Positions 55,896 to 64,000 of a stretch of 64,000 nt of DNA are shown piece by piece. The first letter of the stretch is position 1; every line of letters starts with the position of its first letter. The notes beneath the pieces are model-generated. The model searched no databases. It saw only the letters and a list, made by a program, of their open reading frames with translations, and was not told the origin of the DNA. The position numbers and the translations under genes were made by a program. This DNA comes from Desulfobacteraceae bacterium UBA5616 (GTDB lineage: Bacteria; Desulfobacterota; Desulfobacteria; Desulfobacterales; UBA5616): contig DIKO01000063.1 of the NCBI GenBank assembly GCA_002423615.1, positions 1-64,000 on the forward strand, in the 5' to 3' direction.

Positions 55896-56741
55896 TTAAA
55901 GTTCTTTTAATTTTGCCGTCGCGATCTCGGCTTCGGCGCTTCCAGGATGTTTTTTCACCACTTCATTCAGAATAAGGCGTGCATTTGCCTTGTCTCCCAG
56001 ATTTAAAAAGGAGAGCCCCTGTTTCAGAAGGGCAGCCTGGGCCTTGTTTCCCTGTGGATATTTTTCGATCACCTTCTGATATTCCAGAATGGCTTTTTCA
56101 TACCATTTCTGGCGGTAATAGATCTCACCGATCCAGAATTGGGCATTATCGGCATTTTCGGATTTTGGATATTTCAGGACAAACTCTTCAAAATTCCGCC
56201 GTGACCCTTCGAGGTCCTGCCGGTCAAAGGCCTGCTTGGCGATGGCATAGAGCTGTTCTTCGGATTCCGCTGAAGCCACGGGTTGAACCGGTTGCGCCGG
56301 TTGAACAGATCGTACCGGCTGATCGGTGGGCGTCAGGGCAGGGGAATTTCCTCCGGGTTGAATTTTCAGCGCTTGCTCCAGGCGTACGATTCTGTCGCCG
56401 TAATTGCCTGCCGCCTCCCCCATGGTCCGGTTCTGGTTCGTATCCCGCGTTGCGCTCTCAACCATCTTGTGCTCGATCTCATCCAGTCTGCCGGTAAGGG
56501 ATTGAACCTCACTGGTCAGGCTGTCGAGTTCAGCCCGCATTTCGGCGAATCGGTCCCGAAGGCTTTGTCCTTCATCCGCCATGGACTCGCCTTTTTTTCG
56601 GGATTCGTTCTCAAGAGCGCCGATCCGGTTTTCCACATCAATCACATGTTGCTCGATAATGGCCGTTCGATCCGTACCTGATGCGCATCCGACGAATATC
56701 ATCAGGGAACAGACGCATGTCATTGCAATTGATTGTTTCAT
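55896..56741 (-). CDS. cpoB: Tol-Pal cell-division coordinator CpoB (YbgF)
   Basis: The 281-residue periplasmic protein has a lipobox-like FVGC near residue 19. A coiled coil (about 27-115) is followed by a linker with proline repeats (VQPAQPVQPV). C-terminal TPR repeats include LYAIAKQAFDRQDLEGSRRNFEEFVLKYPKSENADNAQFWIGE, then YEKAILEYQKVIEKYPQG and ANARLILNEVVKKHPGS. CpoB links Tol-Pal with PBP1b. The lipoprotein character differs from soluble E. coli CpoB. It is the last Tol gene, upstream of ruvC. Confidence 0.9.
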   Translation of the reverse strand: MKQSIAMTCVCSLMIFVGCASGTDRTAIIEQHVIDVENRIGALENESRKKGESMADEGQSLRDRFAEMRAELDSLTSEVQSLTGRLDEIEHKMVESATRDTNQNRTMGEAAGNYGDRIVRLEQALKIQPGGNSPALTPTDQPVRSVQPAQPVQPVASAESEEQLYAIAKQAFDRQDLEGSRRNFEEFVLKYPKSENADNAQFWIGEIYYRQKWYEKAILEYQKVIEKYPQGNKAQAALLKQGLSFLNLGDKANARLILNEVVKKHPGSAEAEIATAKLKEL

Positions 56742-56825
56742 GGGCGATTTCCCGTTTTCTTTATGGGCGGTAAGGCGAGGGATTAAAACGTCCGCCTCCC
56801 ATTTCCGTTTACGATTCGGTAATAC

Positions 56826-57365
56826 TCACTCGAACACAAAATGAACCCTTCTGTTTTTAGCCCATGCGGATTCATCATGTCCCGGATCCACGGGGCGTTC
56901 CTCACCATAACTGATGGCAGTCAGTTTTTCCTGGGGCACCCCGATTTCCACCATATACGCCATGGCGCTCTGGGCACGCCGGTCCCCCAGGGCCAGGTTG
57001 TATTCATTGGTCCCCCGTTCATCGCAGTGGGCTTCGATAGTCGCCTTCTTATCGGGATTTTGAGACATCCACTCGGCCTTTTTCCTTAGCAGCTCCCGGG
57101 CATCGGGGGTCAGGTCGGAACTGTCGTAATCAAACTGGATATCGTCATTGGAAAATTCTTCCGGAGCAGGGGGTTCCGGTGTTTTTACGGCCACTTCCGC
57201 CGCCGGCTCCCGGCATTGGTCCTCACTGGGCTCCAGTTCCGGTTGAGCCGCCACCTGTTCCATGGCGTCCGGAAGAATCGTTTTTGACCTAACACAGGAA
57301 AGGGTAACCATCAGACTTGGAATAAACAGCACGAGCATTAAGCAGATCCGGAATTTTCTTCCCAT
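56826..57365 (-). CDS. pal: Peptidoglycan-associated lipoprotein Pal
   Basis: The 179-residue lipoprotein has a lipobox TLSC near residue 24, an acidic proline-rich linker and an OmpA C-terminal domain (about 65-179). IQFDYDSSDLTPDARELL, TIEAHCDERGTNEYNLALGDRRAQSAMAYM and DPGHDESAWAKNRRVHFVFE contain the diaminopimelate-binding Asp/Arg. It anchors the outer membrane to murein with TolB. Confidence 0.95.
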   Translation of the reverse strand: MGRKFRICLMLVLFIPSLMVTLSCVRSKTILPDAMEQVAAQPELEPSEDQCREPAAEVAVKTPEPPAPEEFSNDDIQFDYDSSDLTPDARELLRKKAEWMSQNPDKKATIEAHCDERGTNEYNLALGDRRAQSAMAYMVEIGVPQEKLTAISYGEERPVDPGHDESAWAKNRRVHFVFE

Positions 57366-57419
57366 ATCATCCTCCTTTTCCTTCCGATATTTGAAAAACC
57401 TTCTTGTGTCAGCTGTCGA

Positions 57420-58730
57420 TCAGGGCGACCACTTCGGATTGGTCTGTTCTCCCGAGATGCTCAGCAATCGTTTCGGGTCCGTCCCCCGGGCGGTCATCAC
57501 ATATATTCTCGATGACCCTTCCCTTGTTGAGCTGAAAGCAATGAGGCTGCCGTCCGGAGACCATGAAGGAGACTCATCATACCCCCTGCTGTTGGTGAGC
57601 TGGGTCTGGCCCGATCCATCCGCGTTAATTACAACGATATTGGTGGAACCGCCGTTCATGGCGGTATAGGCAATCTTGTCCCCGGCAGGAGACCAGTTGG
57701 GCTGGGTGTTATAGCGACCGGAATACGTCAGCCGTTTGGATATGCCCGAATTCATGTCCATAATAAAAATCTGCGGCGTCCCGGCCCTTTTGGAAACAAA
57801 TGCCATCCGCCTGCCATCGGGAGAAAATGTCGGGGAAGAATCAATACCCTTGTTATTGGTCAATCTTCTAATGATTTTCCCGTCTTTGGTCAACAGATAA
57901 ATTTCCTGATCACCGGAAAATGACAGTGTCGCAGCCAGTTCCAGGCTGCCCGGAACCCATGCAGGTGTGGTATTGATCCCGTTTTTTGAAACAACCGATT
58001 CCCGATCACCCTGGATATTGCGGATAAACAGATCGGGTTTCCCGTGTTTATAAGAGGTATACGCCATCCATTTCCCGTCAGAGGACCAGGCGGGGAAAAG
58101 GGTGATGCTGTTATTCCGTGTAAAGGGTTTGGGTTCATACCCGTCAAACTCGCAGATATAAATTTCCTTGTTTCCGGTGCCCGTTGAAAGAAAAGCGATC
58201 CTGCTGTCAAATATGCCTTCCTCGCCGGTCAACAGCAGGATGATCTCGTTGCAGAACCGCCTGATCATATCCCTGTAATCATCCACCGTTCCCTTGTATC
58301 TCTTGCCCAGGAGCATTCCGTTCTTATAGGTGTCCATTAATCTCAGTTCGACCTCGATCAAACCATCAAAGGTCGTCACCGCGCCGGTTACAAGAAGTTC
58401 CGCGCCGATTACGGTCCAGTTTCCGTAGTTTATGTCCGACGGGGAAACCCCGTCCCGCTGGGGGTCGAAAAGGTATTTATTCCGGTCGATTATTGCAAAA
58501 TACCCTGTGAAATCAAGTGTGTCCGCCAGAATATCGGCTCCTTTCACAGCCATGGCAAGTTCGTTGTTCTGACCGCCCGTTGCTTTGAACACGGGGACGG
58601 CGATGGGTGTTTTATTGAAGGAAGGATTGGTGATGCTGATATACCCATAATCCGCCGCCTCGGCTCCGGCATTGGCAAACAGCAACACCGCTCCCGCCAG
58701 AAAGGCGAACATAAAACCTCTTTTTTTCAT
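57420..58730 (-). CDS. tolB: Tol-Pal translocation protein TolB
   Basis: The 436-residue periplasmic protein has a signal peptide (about 1-26, ...GAEA). An N-terminal alpha/beta domain (about 30-170) is followed by a six-bladed propeller. Repeated WSPDG/FSPDGRRMAFVSKRAG/NWSPAGDKIAYTAM/SWSPDGSLIAFSSTREG motifs mark the blades. It binds Pal and TolA. Confidence 0.95.
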   Translation of the reverse strand: MKKRGFMFAFLAGAVLLFANAGAEAADYGYISITNPSFNKTPIAVPVFKATGGQNNELAMAVKGADILADTLDFTGYFAIIDRNKYLFDPQRDGVSPSDINYGNWTVIGAELLVTGAVTTFDGLIEVELRLMDTYKNGMLLGKRYKGTVDDYRDMIRRFCNEIILLLTGEEGIFDSRIAFLSTGTGNKEIYICEFDGYEPKPFTRNNSITLFPAWSSDGKWMAYTSYKHGKPDLFIRNIQGDRESVVSKNGINTTPAWVPGSLELAATLSFSGDQEIYLLTKDGKIIRRLTNNKGIDSSPTFSPDGRRMAFVSKRAGTPQIFIMDMNSGISKRLTYSGRYNTQPNWSPAGDKIAYTAMNGGSTNIVVINADGSGQTQLTNSRGYDESPSWSPDGSLIAFSSTREGSSRIYVMTARGTDPKRLLSISGEQTNPKWSP

Positions 58731-58793
58731 TTTATATTTCCTCTGAATTCTACGGATAAAGAAAACGACCTCAATGTTTTGGCGTTGAAATCC

Positions 58794-59798
58794 CTATTGC
58801 ACGCCGGAGGGTGTAAAAATCATCCCAACCGTATAAAAAGCACGTTTGTATCCCTGGGGAAGCGGTGGAAGCGGGTTGGATTTCAAAATCGCTTTTTGAG
58901 CCGAGTCATCCAGATAGGTGTTGCCGGATTTCTGCTCGAACCACACATCTTTAATTTCCCCATTGGACATGATCTTGATCACCAGCACGGTCTGCAAATT
59001 CCGGGCCCCGGCCGCCTGTTCCGAAAACACCCAGTTTCTCTGAATCTGATCCTTGATTTCAAGCCCATACAGGTCCATTTCAGTCAACTCGCCGTTAGCC
59101 GATCCTCCGCCCGTCGCTCCTGATAGTCCCGGTGCATCCACATCATCCCCGCCATCAGGTCCGGTGTCTTCGATGTTTTCCCTGATTTTCGCGATGGCCT
59201 TGGCGACGGAATCCGACTGGTCACCCGAAGGGGTGTCTTTCCTGTCTTGATCGACACTCTGTTTTAATTTTTCGATGGCCTTGGCCACGGAATCCGGGTC
59301 AGCTGCTGCCGCTTCTTTTTCGGCGGCTTTGGACGGCTCCACCAATTTTCCGGTTTTAATGGTTTGTTTTTTAAGAGAAACCTTGGGTTTTTCTTCCACA
59401 ACAGCCGGCTTTTCGACCTTTTCCACCACCGGTTTGGGCTCCGGTTCGGGTATTTCAGCTTTTTCCACCACCGGTTCTGGAACCGGTTCTTCCTTCTTTT
59501 CAGCCGGTAGTTTGGGTTTGGTATCCGGAACCACTACCGGTTTGGCGTGTGTTTTTTTATCCGTCCTGCGAACTTTTGTAGCCTTTTTTTTTAACGGGGG
59601 GCCGGGTTTTTCATCCGGAAGGGATACGAGGCTGACATTCAAGGATGGGGGCATGATTTTCCGGTTCGGTTTCAACGAAGGCGAATAAATCAAAATCGCC
59701 AGAAAAACCAGATGAAGTACGGCGGAAATCAATATGCTAAAGTAAACCGAACGAGAATTATTTTTCGAAACGTCAAAAATATCATTACGAGCAGTCAT
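58794..59798 (-). CDS. tolA: TolA/TonB-type protein with Pro/Glu/Lys-rich linker
   Basis: The 334-residue protein has one N-terminal membrane helix (about 20-40, VYFSILISAVLHLVFLAILIYSP). A long PEVEKP-like repetitive linker (about 75-160) follows, then a C-terminal TonB-like domain (DQIQRNWVFSEQAAGARNLQTVLVIKIMSNGEIKDV). It spans the periplasm and couples TolQR motion to Pal/TolB. The ATG at 59798 follows AAGGA; a GTG at 59810 is the alternative. Confidence 0.88.
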   Translation of the reverse strand: MTARNDIFDVSKNNSRSVYFSILISAVLHLVFLAILIYSPSLKPNRKIMPPSLNVSLVSLPDEKPGPPLKKKATKVRRTDKKTHAKPVVVPDTKPKLPAEKKEEPVPEPVVEKAEIPEPEPKPVVEKVEKPAVVEEKPKVSLKKQTIKTGKLVEPSKAAEKEAAAADPDSVAKAIEKLKQSVDQDRKDTPSGDQSDSVAKAIAKIRENIEDTGPDGGDDVDAPGLSGATGGGSANGELTEMDLYGLEIKDQIQRNWVFSEQAAGARNLQTVLVIKIMSNGEIKDVWFEQKSGNTYLDDSAQKAILKSNPLPPLPQGYKRAFYTVGMIFTPSGVQ

Positions 59799-59816
59799 GT
59801 CTTCCTTCACGGACGC

Positions 59817-60248
59817 TTATGAGGATTGCTCGCTGTTTTTTGGGTCTGATTCATCCGGTTCCGTCAGAATAGCCAATTTTTCGGCGCCGGCCTGTTTGAT
59901 TTCGCTCATGACCTGAACAACGACGCCGTATGGAATGACTCTGTCAGCTCTTAAATAAACGCTCCGATCGGTTCTGCCGGCCAGAATATTCCCCAGTTTT
60001 TCTTTCAAAAAATCCAGGGTTACACCGTAATCGTTGATAAATATTTTGTTATTTTTATCTATTGAAACAATAAGTTGTTCAGTTTCCGAATCAATCGGCG
60101 ACGAAACGGCCTTGGGGAGGTCCAGACTGACTCCCTGAACCATCATGGGGGCGGTCACCATGAATATGATGAGAAGCACCAGCATGACGTCGACAAACGG
60201 CGTGACATTGATCTCGGACATCAAACCGTTGTTATTCTCCAGTTTCAT
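59817..60248 (-). CDS. tolR: TolR/ExbD-type proton-channel subunit
   Basis: The 143-residue protein has a single membrane helix (MSEINVTPFVDVMLVLLIIFMVTAP) whose Asp in FVDVMLVLL is the conserved proton-path residue. A periplasmic domain (RADRVIPYGVVVQVMSEIKQAGAEKLAILTEP) follows. Its start overlaps the tolQ stop by one base. Confidence 0.94.
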   Translation of the reverse strand: MKLENNNGLMSEINVTPFVDVMLVLLIIFMVTAPMMVQGVSLDLPKAVSSPIDSETEQLIVSIDKNNKIFINDYGVTLDFLKEKLGNILAGRTDRSVYLRADRVIPYGVVVQVMSEIKQAGAEKLAILTEPDESDPKNSEQSS

Positions 60249-60976
60249 TAAATATTTCTCCCTTTTGTCGGCAGGATATCACGCTCGACAATATTCAGCA
60301 GATCCGACGAAAAACTCTGCAATTCGGACTCCAGGACCTTGATTTTGTACATAAAATAATTGTAGGCGATGACTGCGGGAATGGCGGTGGCAAGCCCTGC
60401 GGCCGTAGCGATCAGAGCCTCGGAAATCCCGGGGGCCACGGCGGCGAGACTGGCAGATCCCTTTAACCCGATGCCGTGAAAGGAATTCATGATCCCCCAG
60501 ACCGTACCAAAGAGACCGATGAACGGTGTGGCATTGCCGGTGGTGGCCAGGAAGGGAACCAGGTGGACCATTCGGTTGGTCTCGGTGTTAACGGCCTTTT
60601 CCAGTGCCCGTTTCATGTTGTCGGAGCCGGACAGGCTCAGGTTCAGGGGTTGGGCTTCGGATTGTCCACCCGCACCCCTGGCCGGCTGACCGGCTTTGCT
60701 CAGTTTTTTCAGTTCGATGTAACCCACCCTGAACACTTTTGCCGTAGGGCTGTTGTGAAGGTGTTTGGACTTTGAAAACGCTTCTGAAAAATCTTTGCTT
60801 TTCCAGAAAAACTCGGTAAAAAATTCAGACTCCTTGATAGCCTTGCCGATGGTGCGAAACTTGATGATGATAATCGACCAGGAAGCGATCGAAAACATGA
60901 ACAGAAGGGCCAGCACAAACTGAACCATCAGGCCGGCATTCAACAGCATGTAAACGATGTCAATCTTTGATTCCAT
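60248..60976 (-). CDS. tolQ: TolQ/ExbB-type proton-channel subunit
   Basis: The 242-residue protein has three membrane helices. The N-terminal one is VQFVLALLFMFSIASWSIIIIKF. The conserved motif ATTGNATPFIGLFGTVWGIMNSF and the GISEALIATAAGLATAIPAVIAYNYF helix form the pentameric channel around TolR. It is the first gene of the tol operon. Confidence 0.95.
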   Translation of the reverse strand: MESKIDIVYMLLNAGLMVQFVLALLFMFSIASWSIIIIKFRTIGKAIKESEFFTEFFWKSKDFSEAFSKSKHLHNSPTAKVFRVGYIELKKLSKAGQPARGAGGQSEAQPLNLSLSGSDNMKRALEKAVNTETNRMVHLVPFLATTGNATPFIGLFGTVWGIMNSFHGIGLKGSASLAAVAPGISEALIATAAGLATAIPAVIAYNYFMYKIKVLESELQSFSSDLLNIVERDILPTKGRNI

Positions 60977-61068
60977 AAAACCAAACCGAATTCATACAAT
61001 TTAAGGTTAAATATCAGCCGCCGAATTAATTAGAATTAAGCGAACTTTTCTGATAAAGAATTGCGCCG

Positions 61069-61097
61069 ACAATATATGAACCACAAAAAGCTGTCAA
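61069..61097 (-). promoter_or_regulatory. Predicted tol operon promoter
   Basis: On the minus strand TTGACA (61097-61092) and TATTGT (61074-61069) are 17 bases apart, about 95 bases before tolQ. Confidence 0.5.
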
Positions 61098-61119
61098 GTA
61101 AATTGGGGGAAAGGACGCC

Positions 61120-61677
61120 ATGCGAAAAATTGCGAATCTCCTGTTTGAGGCCAGGAAATTAAAGGACATTCCCAGGTCCGGCTATCAATTTCTGGAAGCC
61201 GGTGGGGAAACTGTTGCCGAGCACAGTTTCATGGCAACCTTTATCGCCTTTGTTTTGTCCCGGATGCACCCGGACATCGACCATGACAAGCTGATCCGGA
61301 TGTGCCTGGTCCACGACCTGCCTGAAACCCGCACCGGAGATCTGAACCACGTCCAGAAGCGGTATGTCGCCCCCGATGAACATCGGGCCATGGAAGACGC
61401 TCTCTCCGGCATTCCTTTCAAGGCTGATATTATGAATCTCATCGAAGAGTTCAACGAAGGGACAACACCGGAAGCCAGACTGGCCAGAGATGCCGATCAA
61501 CTGGCATTTATCCTGGATCTTAAAGCCCTTGCGGATCTCGGATATAAACCCCCTCTGAAATGGCTGAACAACGTCGTTGGACGACTGTTCACCGATACGG
61601 GAAAAAACCTTGCTGAAAGCATCCTCGCCACCGATAGCGATGCCTGGTGGATGCCTGATGGACACCCGGTGGATTAA
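61120..61677 (+). CDS. HD-domain phosphohydrolase (YfbR/HDDC2-like 5'-nucleotidase)
   Basis: The 185-residue hydrolase has the HD metal ligands GETVAEHSFMATF, CLVHDLPETRTGD and RDADQLAFILDLKAL. This pattern matches the 5'-deoxynucleotidase YfbR and HDDC2 group. It probably removes phosphate from dNMPs. ATG at 61120 follows AAAGGA. Confidence 0.85.
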   Translation: MRKIANLLFEARKLKDIPRSGYQFLEAGGETVAEHSFMATFIAFVLSRMHPDIDHDKLIRMCLVHDLPETRTGDLNHVQKRYVAPDEHRAMEDALSGIPFKADIMNLIEEFNEGTTPEARLARDADQLAFILDLKALADLGYKPPLKWLNNVVGRLFTDTGKNLAESILATDSDAWWMPDGHPVD

Positions 61678-61697
61678 AGATTATTCCGATAAATTTG

Positions 61698-61726
61698 TTG
61701 ACAGTCCCCTTAAAAAAAAATAAGAA
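61698..61726 (+). promoter_or_regulatory. Predicted promoter of the sdhC-sdhA operon
   Basis: TTGACA at 61698-61703 and the weak TAAGAA at 61721-61726 are separated by 17 bases. They lie about 100 bases before sdhC. A poly-A/T-rich tract follows. The hexamers may be chance matches in AT-rich DNA. Confidence 0.4.
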
Positions 61727-61827
61727 AAATTTTTTGAGTTGCGAATCCGATTGTGTGGGTTTGGTGGATTTTTTAAATTAAGTATGTATTAATTAATTGG
61801 ACTGGTTCTCTAACTCGGGAGGAAAAA

Positions 61828-62469
61828 ATGAATTGGTTGTTCAGAACCCTTGGGGCATCCATCGGGAAGAAGCTGATGATGGCCTTAACCGGACTCAGTT
61901 TCATCGGTTTTCTGCTCGCCCATCTGGCGGGCAACCTCACCATTTACGGCGGGAATGATCTTTTCAACGCCTATGCCGAGCATCTTCACGCGCTTGGCCC
62001 GGTGTTAACGGTGATGGAGTGGGGGCTGTTGACTCTTGCCATGGTCCACGTCATCACCGGCCTGACCCTGTTTTACCAGAACCTGCAGGCCAGACCTTCG
62101 CGGTACCAGGTTACCAAATGGAACGGCGGCAGGACCGCCGGATCCGCGACCATGCCTTACACCGGCATCATCATTCTGGCCTTTGTCGTCATCCACCTGT
62201 TTAATTTTCATTTTGTCAACAAGGAAGGGACGACCATTTTTCAAATCGTTACGGAAACCTTTGCCAATCCTTTATATGTGATGATGTATGCTGCGGCCAT
62301 GGTCATCGTGGGCCTGCATGTAAGCCACGGATTCTGGAGCCTGTTCCAGACCGTGGGGGCAAACCACCCCAAGTACATGCCCGCGATCCAAATCCTGGGG
62401 CTGTTCCTCAGCCTTGTCCTGGGCATGGGTTTTGGTTTTATCCCGGTTTATCTTTCGTTTATGGCATAA
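61828..62469 (+). CDS. sdhC: Succinate dehydrogenase/fumarate reductase cytochrome b subunit (SdhC, b558 family)
   Basis: The 213-residue membrane subunit has five helices. Axial heme ligands are probably His32, His74, His123 and His164, matching the His positions of the di-heme quinol:fumarate reductase of epsilon- and deltaproteobacteria. No SdhD is present, so the enzyme is B-type and works with menaquinone. It lies 14 bases before sdhA. Confidence 0.92.
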   Translation: MNWLFRTLGASIGKKLMMALTGLSFIGFLLAHLAGNLTIYGGNDLFNAYAEHLHALGPVLTVMEWGLLTLAMVHVITGLTLFYQNLQARPSRYQVTKWNGGRTAGSATMPYTGIIILAFVVIHLFNFHFVNKEGTTIFQIVTETFANPLYVMMYAAAMVIVGLHVSHGFWSLFQTVGANHPKYMPAIQILGLFLSLVLGMGFGFIPVYLSFMA

Positions 62470-62483
62470 GGAGGAAACTACAA

Positions 62484-64000
62484 ATGCAGCTTGATGGAAA
62501 AGTCCCCGGTGGTCCGCTTGAGGCAAAATGGGACAGGCATCGTTTTGAACTGAAACTGGTGAATCCCGCCAATAAGAGAAAATTCAACATCATCGTTGTG
62601 GGGACCGGCCTCGCCGGGGGTTCAGCTTCGGCGACCCTGGCGGAACTCGGGTACAACGTTCAAACTTTCTGTATTCAGGACAGCCCCCGCAGGGCCCACA
62701 GCATCGCGGCTCAGGGCGGCATCAACGCATCCAAAAACTACCCCAATGACGGCGACAGCATCCGCCGGCTGTTTTACGACACGGTCAAGGGCGGAGATTT
62801 CCGGGCCAGGGAAGGCAACATTTATCGACTGGCCCAGGTCAGTGAGAACATCATCGACCAGTGCGTTGCCCAGGGAGTTCCCTTTGCAAGAGAATACGGA
62901 GGCCAGTTGGCCAACCGTTCCTTCGGCGGCGCACAGGTATCGAGGACATTTTATGCCCGGGGTCAGACCGGGCAGCAGCTTCTGCTGGGCGCGTACAGTT
63001 CCCTGTCCCGGCAGATAGCGGTCGGCAAAGTAAAAATGTATACCCGCCGGGAAATGCAGGAACTGGTGCTGGTCAACGGCCAGGCCCGGGGTATCGTGGT
63101 ACGTAACCTGATCAACGGCGAACTGGAATCCTATGCCGCCGATGCCGTTGTTCTGGCCACGGGCGGATACGGCAATGTGTTCTATCTTTCCACCAATGCC
63201 GCCTCCTGCAATGTCGGAGCGGCCTTCAAGGCCTACCGGAAAGGCGCTTTTTTCGCCAATCCCTGTTATACTCAGATCCATCCCACCTGCATACCTCAGT
63301 CGGGCCACTTTCAATCGAAGCTGACCCTGATGAGCGAAAGCTTACGAAATGACGGTCGGGTGTGGGTTCCGAAAAACAAGGGAGATAAGCGAAAACCCAA
63401 CGAAATCCCGGAATCCGAAAGAAACTATTACCTGGAAATCAAATACCCGAGCTTCGGAAACCTCGTTCCCAGGGACGTGGCGTCCCGAAACGCCAAGGAG
63501 CAATGCGACGCCGGTTACGGTGTGGGGGAAACCGGATACGCCGTTTACCTGGATTTTGCCGACGCCATCAGACGGGACGGAAAAGACGTGATCCAGAAAA
63601 AATACGGCAACCTCTTTGATATGTACGCCAACATCAGCGGCGATGATCCCTATCAGACTCCCATGATGATTTATCCGGCGTCCCACTACGCCATGGGCGG
63701 ATTATGGGTGGACTATAACCTCATGAGCACCATCCCCGGGCTGTTTATCCTGGGTGAAGCCAATTTTTCCGACCACGGGGCAAACCGCCTGGGAGCCAGC
63801 GCTCTCATGCAGGGTCTGGCGGACGGTTATTTCATTCTGCCCTACACCATCGGCGGATATATTGCCGGCACATCCCTGCCCAGGTTAAATACGGACCATG
63901 CGGCCTTTAAGGAGGCGGCGGCGGATGTGAAGGCCAATGTTGAAAGGCTCATGTCCATCAAGGGGAACCGGACCGCCGACGACCTTCACCGGGAACTTGG
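62484..64000 (+). CDS. sdhA: Succinate dehydrogenase/fumarate reductase flavoprotein subunit (SdhA/FrdA), 3' end cut
   Basis: At least 505 residues are visible and the C-terminus is outside the window. Motifs are the FAD-binding [21 protein letters not shown], covalent-FAD histidine context [16 protein letters not shown], active-site [24 protein letters not shown] and [14 protein letters not shown]. The ATG at 62484 follows AGGAGG. It would oxidise succinate or reduce fumarate on the cytoplasmic side of the SdhC membrane anchor. An sdhB iron-sulfur gene is expected next. Confidence 0.95.
   Translation, partial: MQLDGKVPGGPLEAKWDRHRFELKLVNPANKRKFNIIVVGTGLAGGSASATLAELGYNVQTFCIQDSPRRAHSIAAQGGINASKNYPNDGDSIRRLFYDTVKGGDFRAREGNIYRLAQVSENIIDQCVAQGVPFAREYGGQLANRSFGGAQVSRTFYARGQTGQQLLLGAYSSLSRQIAVGKVKMYTRREMQELVLVNGQARGIVVRNLINGELESYAADAVVLATGGYGNVFYLSTNAASCNVGAAFKAYRKGAFFANPCYTQIHPTCIPQSGHFQSKLTLMSESLRNDGRVWVPKNKGDKRKPNEIPESERNYYLEIKYPSFGNLVPRDVASRNAKEQCDAGYGVGETGYAVYLDFADAIRRDGKDVIQKKYGNLFDMYANISGDDPYQTPMMIYPASHYAMGGLWVDYNLMSTIPGLFILGEANFSDHGANRLGASALMQGLADGYFILPYTIGGYIAGTSLPRLNTDHAAFKEAAADVKANVERLMSIKGNRTADDLHREL

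Overview
The window looks like a chromosome piece from an anaerobic Desulfobacterota (deltaproteobacterial) bacterium, probably a sulfate reducer or relative. This is inferred from gene families: a radical-type 2-hydroxyacyl-CoA dehydratase with its ASKHA activator, a CooC-like ATPase, a B-type (SdhC-only) succinate dehydrogenase/fumarate reductase, a TIGR04211-like SH3 protein and a YejBE-type transporter. No rRNA, tRNA, CRISPR array, insertion sequence or prophage was recognised.

Layout. (1) 1-9.6 kb is an accessory catabolic block on the minus strand. It is headed by a TetR regulator with a 13-bp inverted-repeat operator, followed by an SCP2 lipid-binding protein, two phytoene-desaturase-like flavoproteins, a dehydratase activator and two dehydratase subunits. 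At its distal end are a broken ferredoxin, a short-chain dehydrogenase remnant and a zinc alcohol dehydrogenase. That end (about 0.8-2 kb) carries several single-base frame breaks and a deletion fusion. A CooC-like ATPase diverges from the regulator. (2) 10.6-16.1 kb is a cell-division/peptidoglycan set: ftsE, ftsX, an EnvC-like activator, a CtpA-type protease and a divergent polysaccharide deacetylase. (3) 16.2-29 kb holds housekeeping genes: pyrE behind a possible attenuator, queD, dnaJ, nadB, recD2, rlpA, lon, hsp20 and an MFS carrier. (4) 29-36.8 kb contains an acyltransferase, a toroid-fold protein, an ECF sigma/anti-sigma/Spy-like operon, an S1-repeat protein, a receiver-histidine kinase and a deleted CNT nucleoside-transporter pseudogene. 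(5) 37-44.4 kb has an NlpC/P60 protein with a beta-barrel-like tail and a five-gene Yej/Opp-type peptide importer. (6) 44.6-45.6 kb is rplM-rpsI with a promoter and terminator. (7) 45.7-52.2 kb is a heavy-metal RND efflux operon. (8) 52.3-61 kb has a CYTH protein, an EEP-fold phosphohydrolase, ruvCAB and the complete tolQRAB-pal-cpoB envelope system. (9) 61-64 kb has an HD-domain hydrolase and the start of sdhC-sdhA, cut by the window edge.

How the genes work together. FtsEX/EnvC/CtpA, RlpA, Tol-Pal/CpoB and NlpC/P60 form a dense envelope-remodelling repertoire. Lon, Hsp20 and DnaJ handle proteostasis, and the ECF operon probably senses envelope stress. The most unusual region is the TetR-headed block. 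It combines dehydratase chemistry with paired FAD oxidoreductases and a lipid-binding protein, and I cannot match it to a named pathway. The pyrE leader and the NlpC-barrel protein are the next most interesting items.
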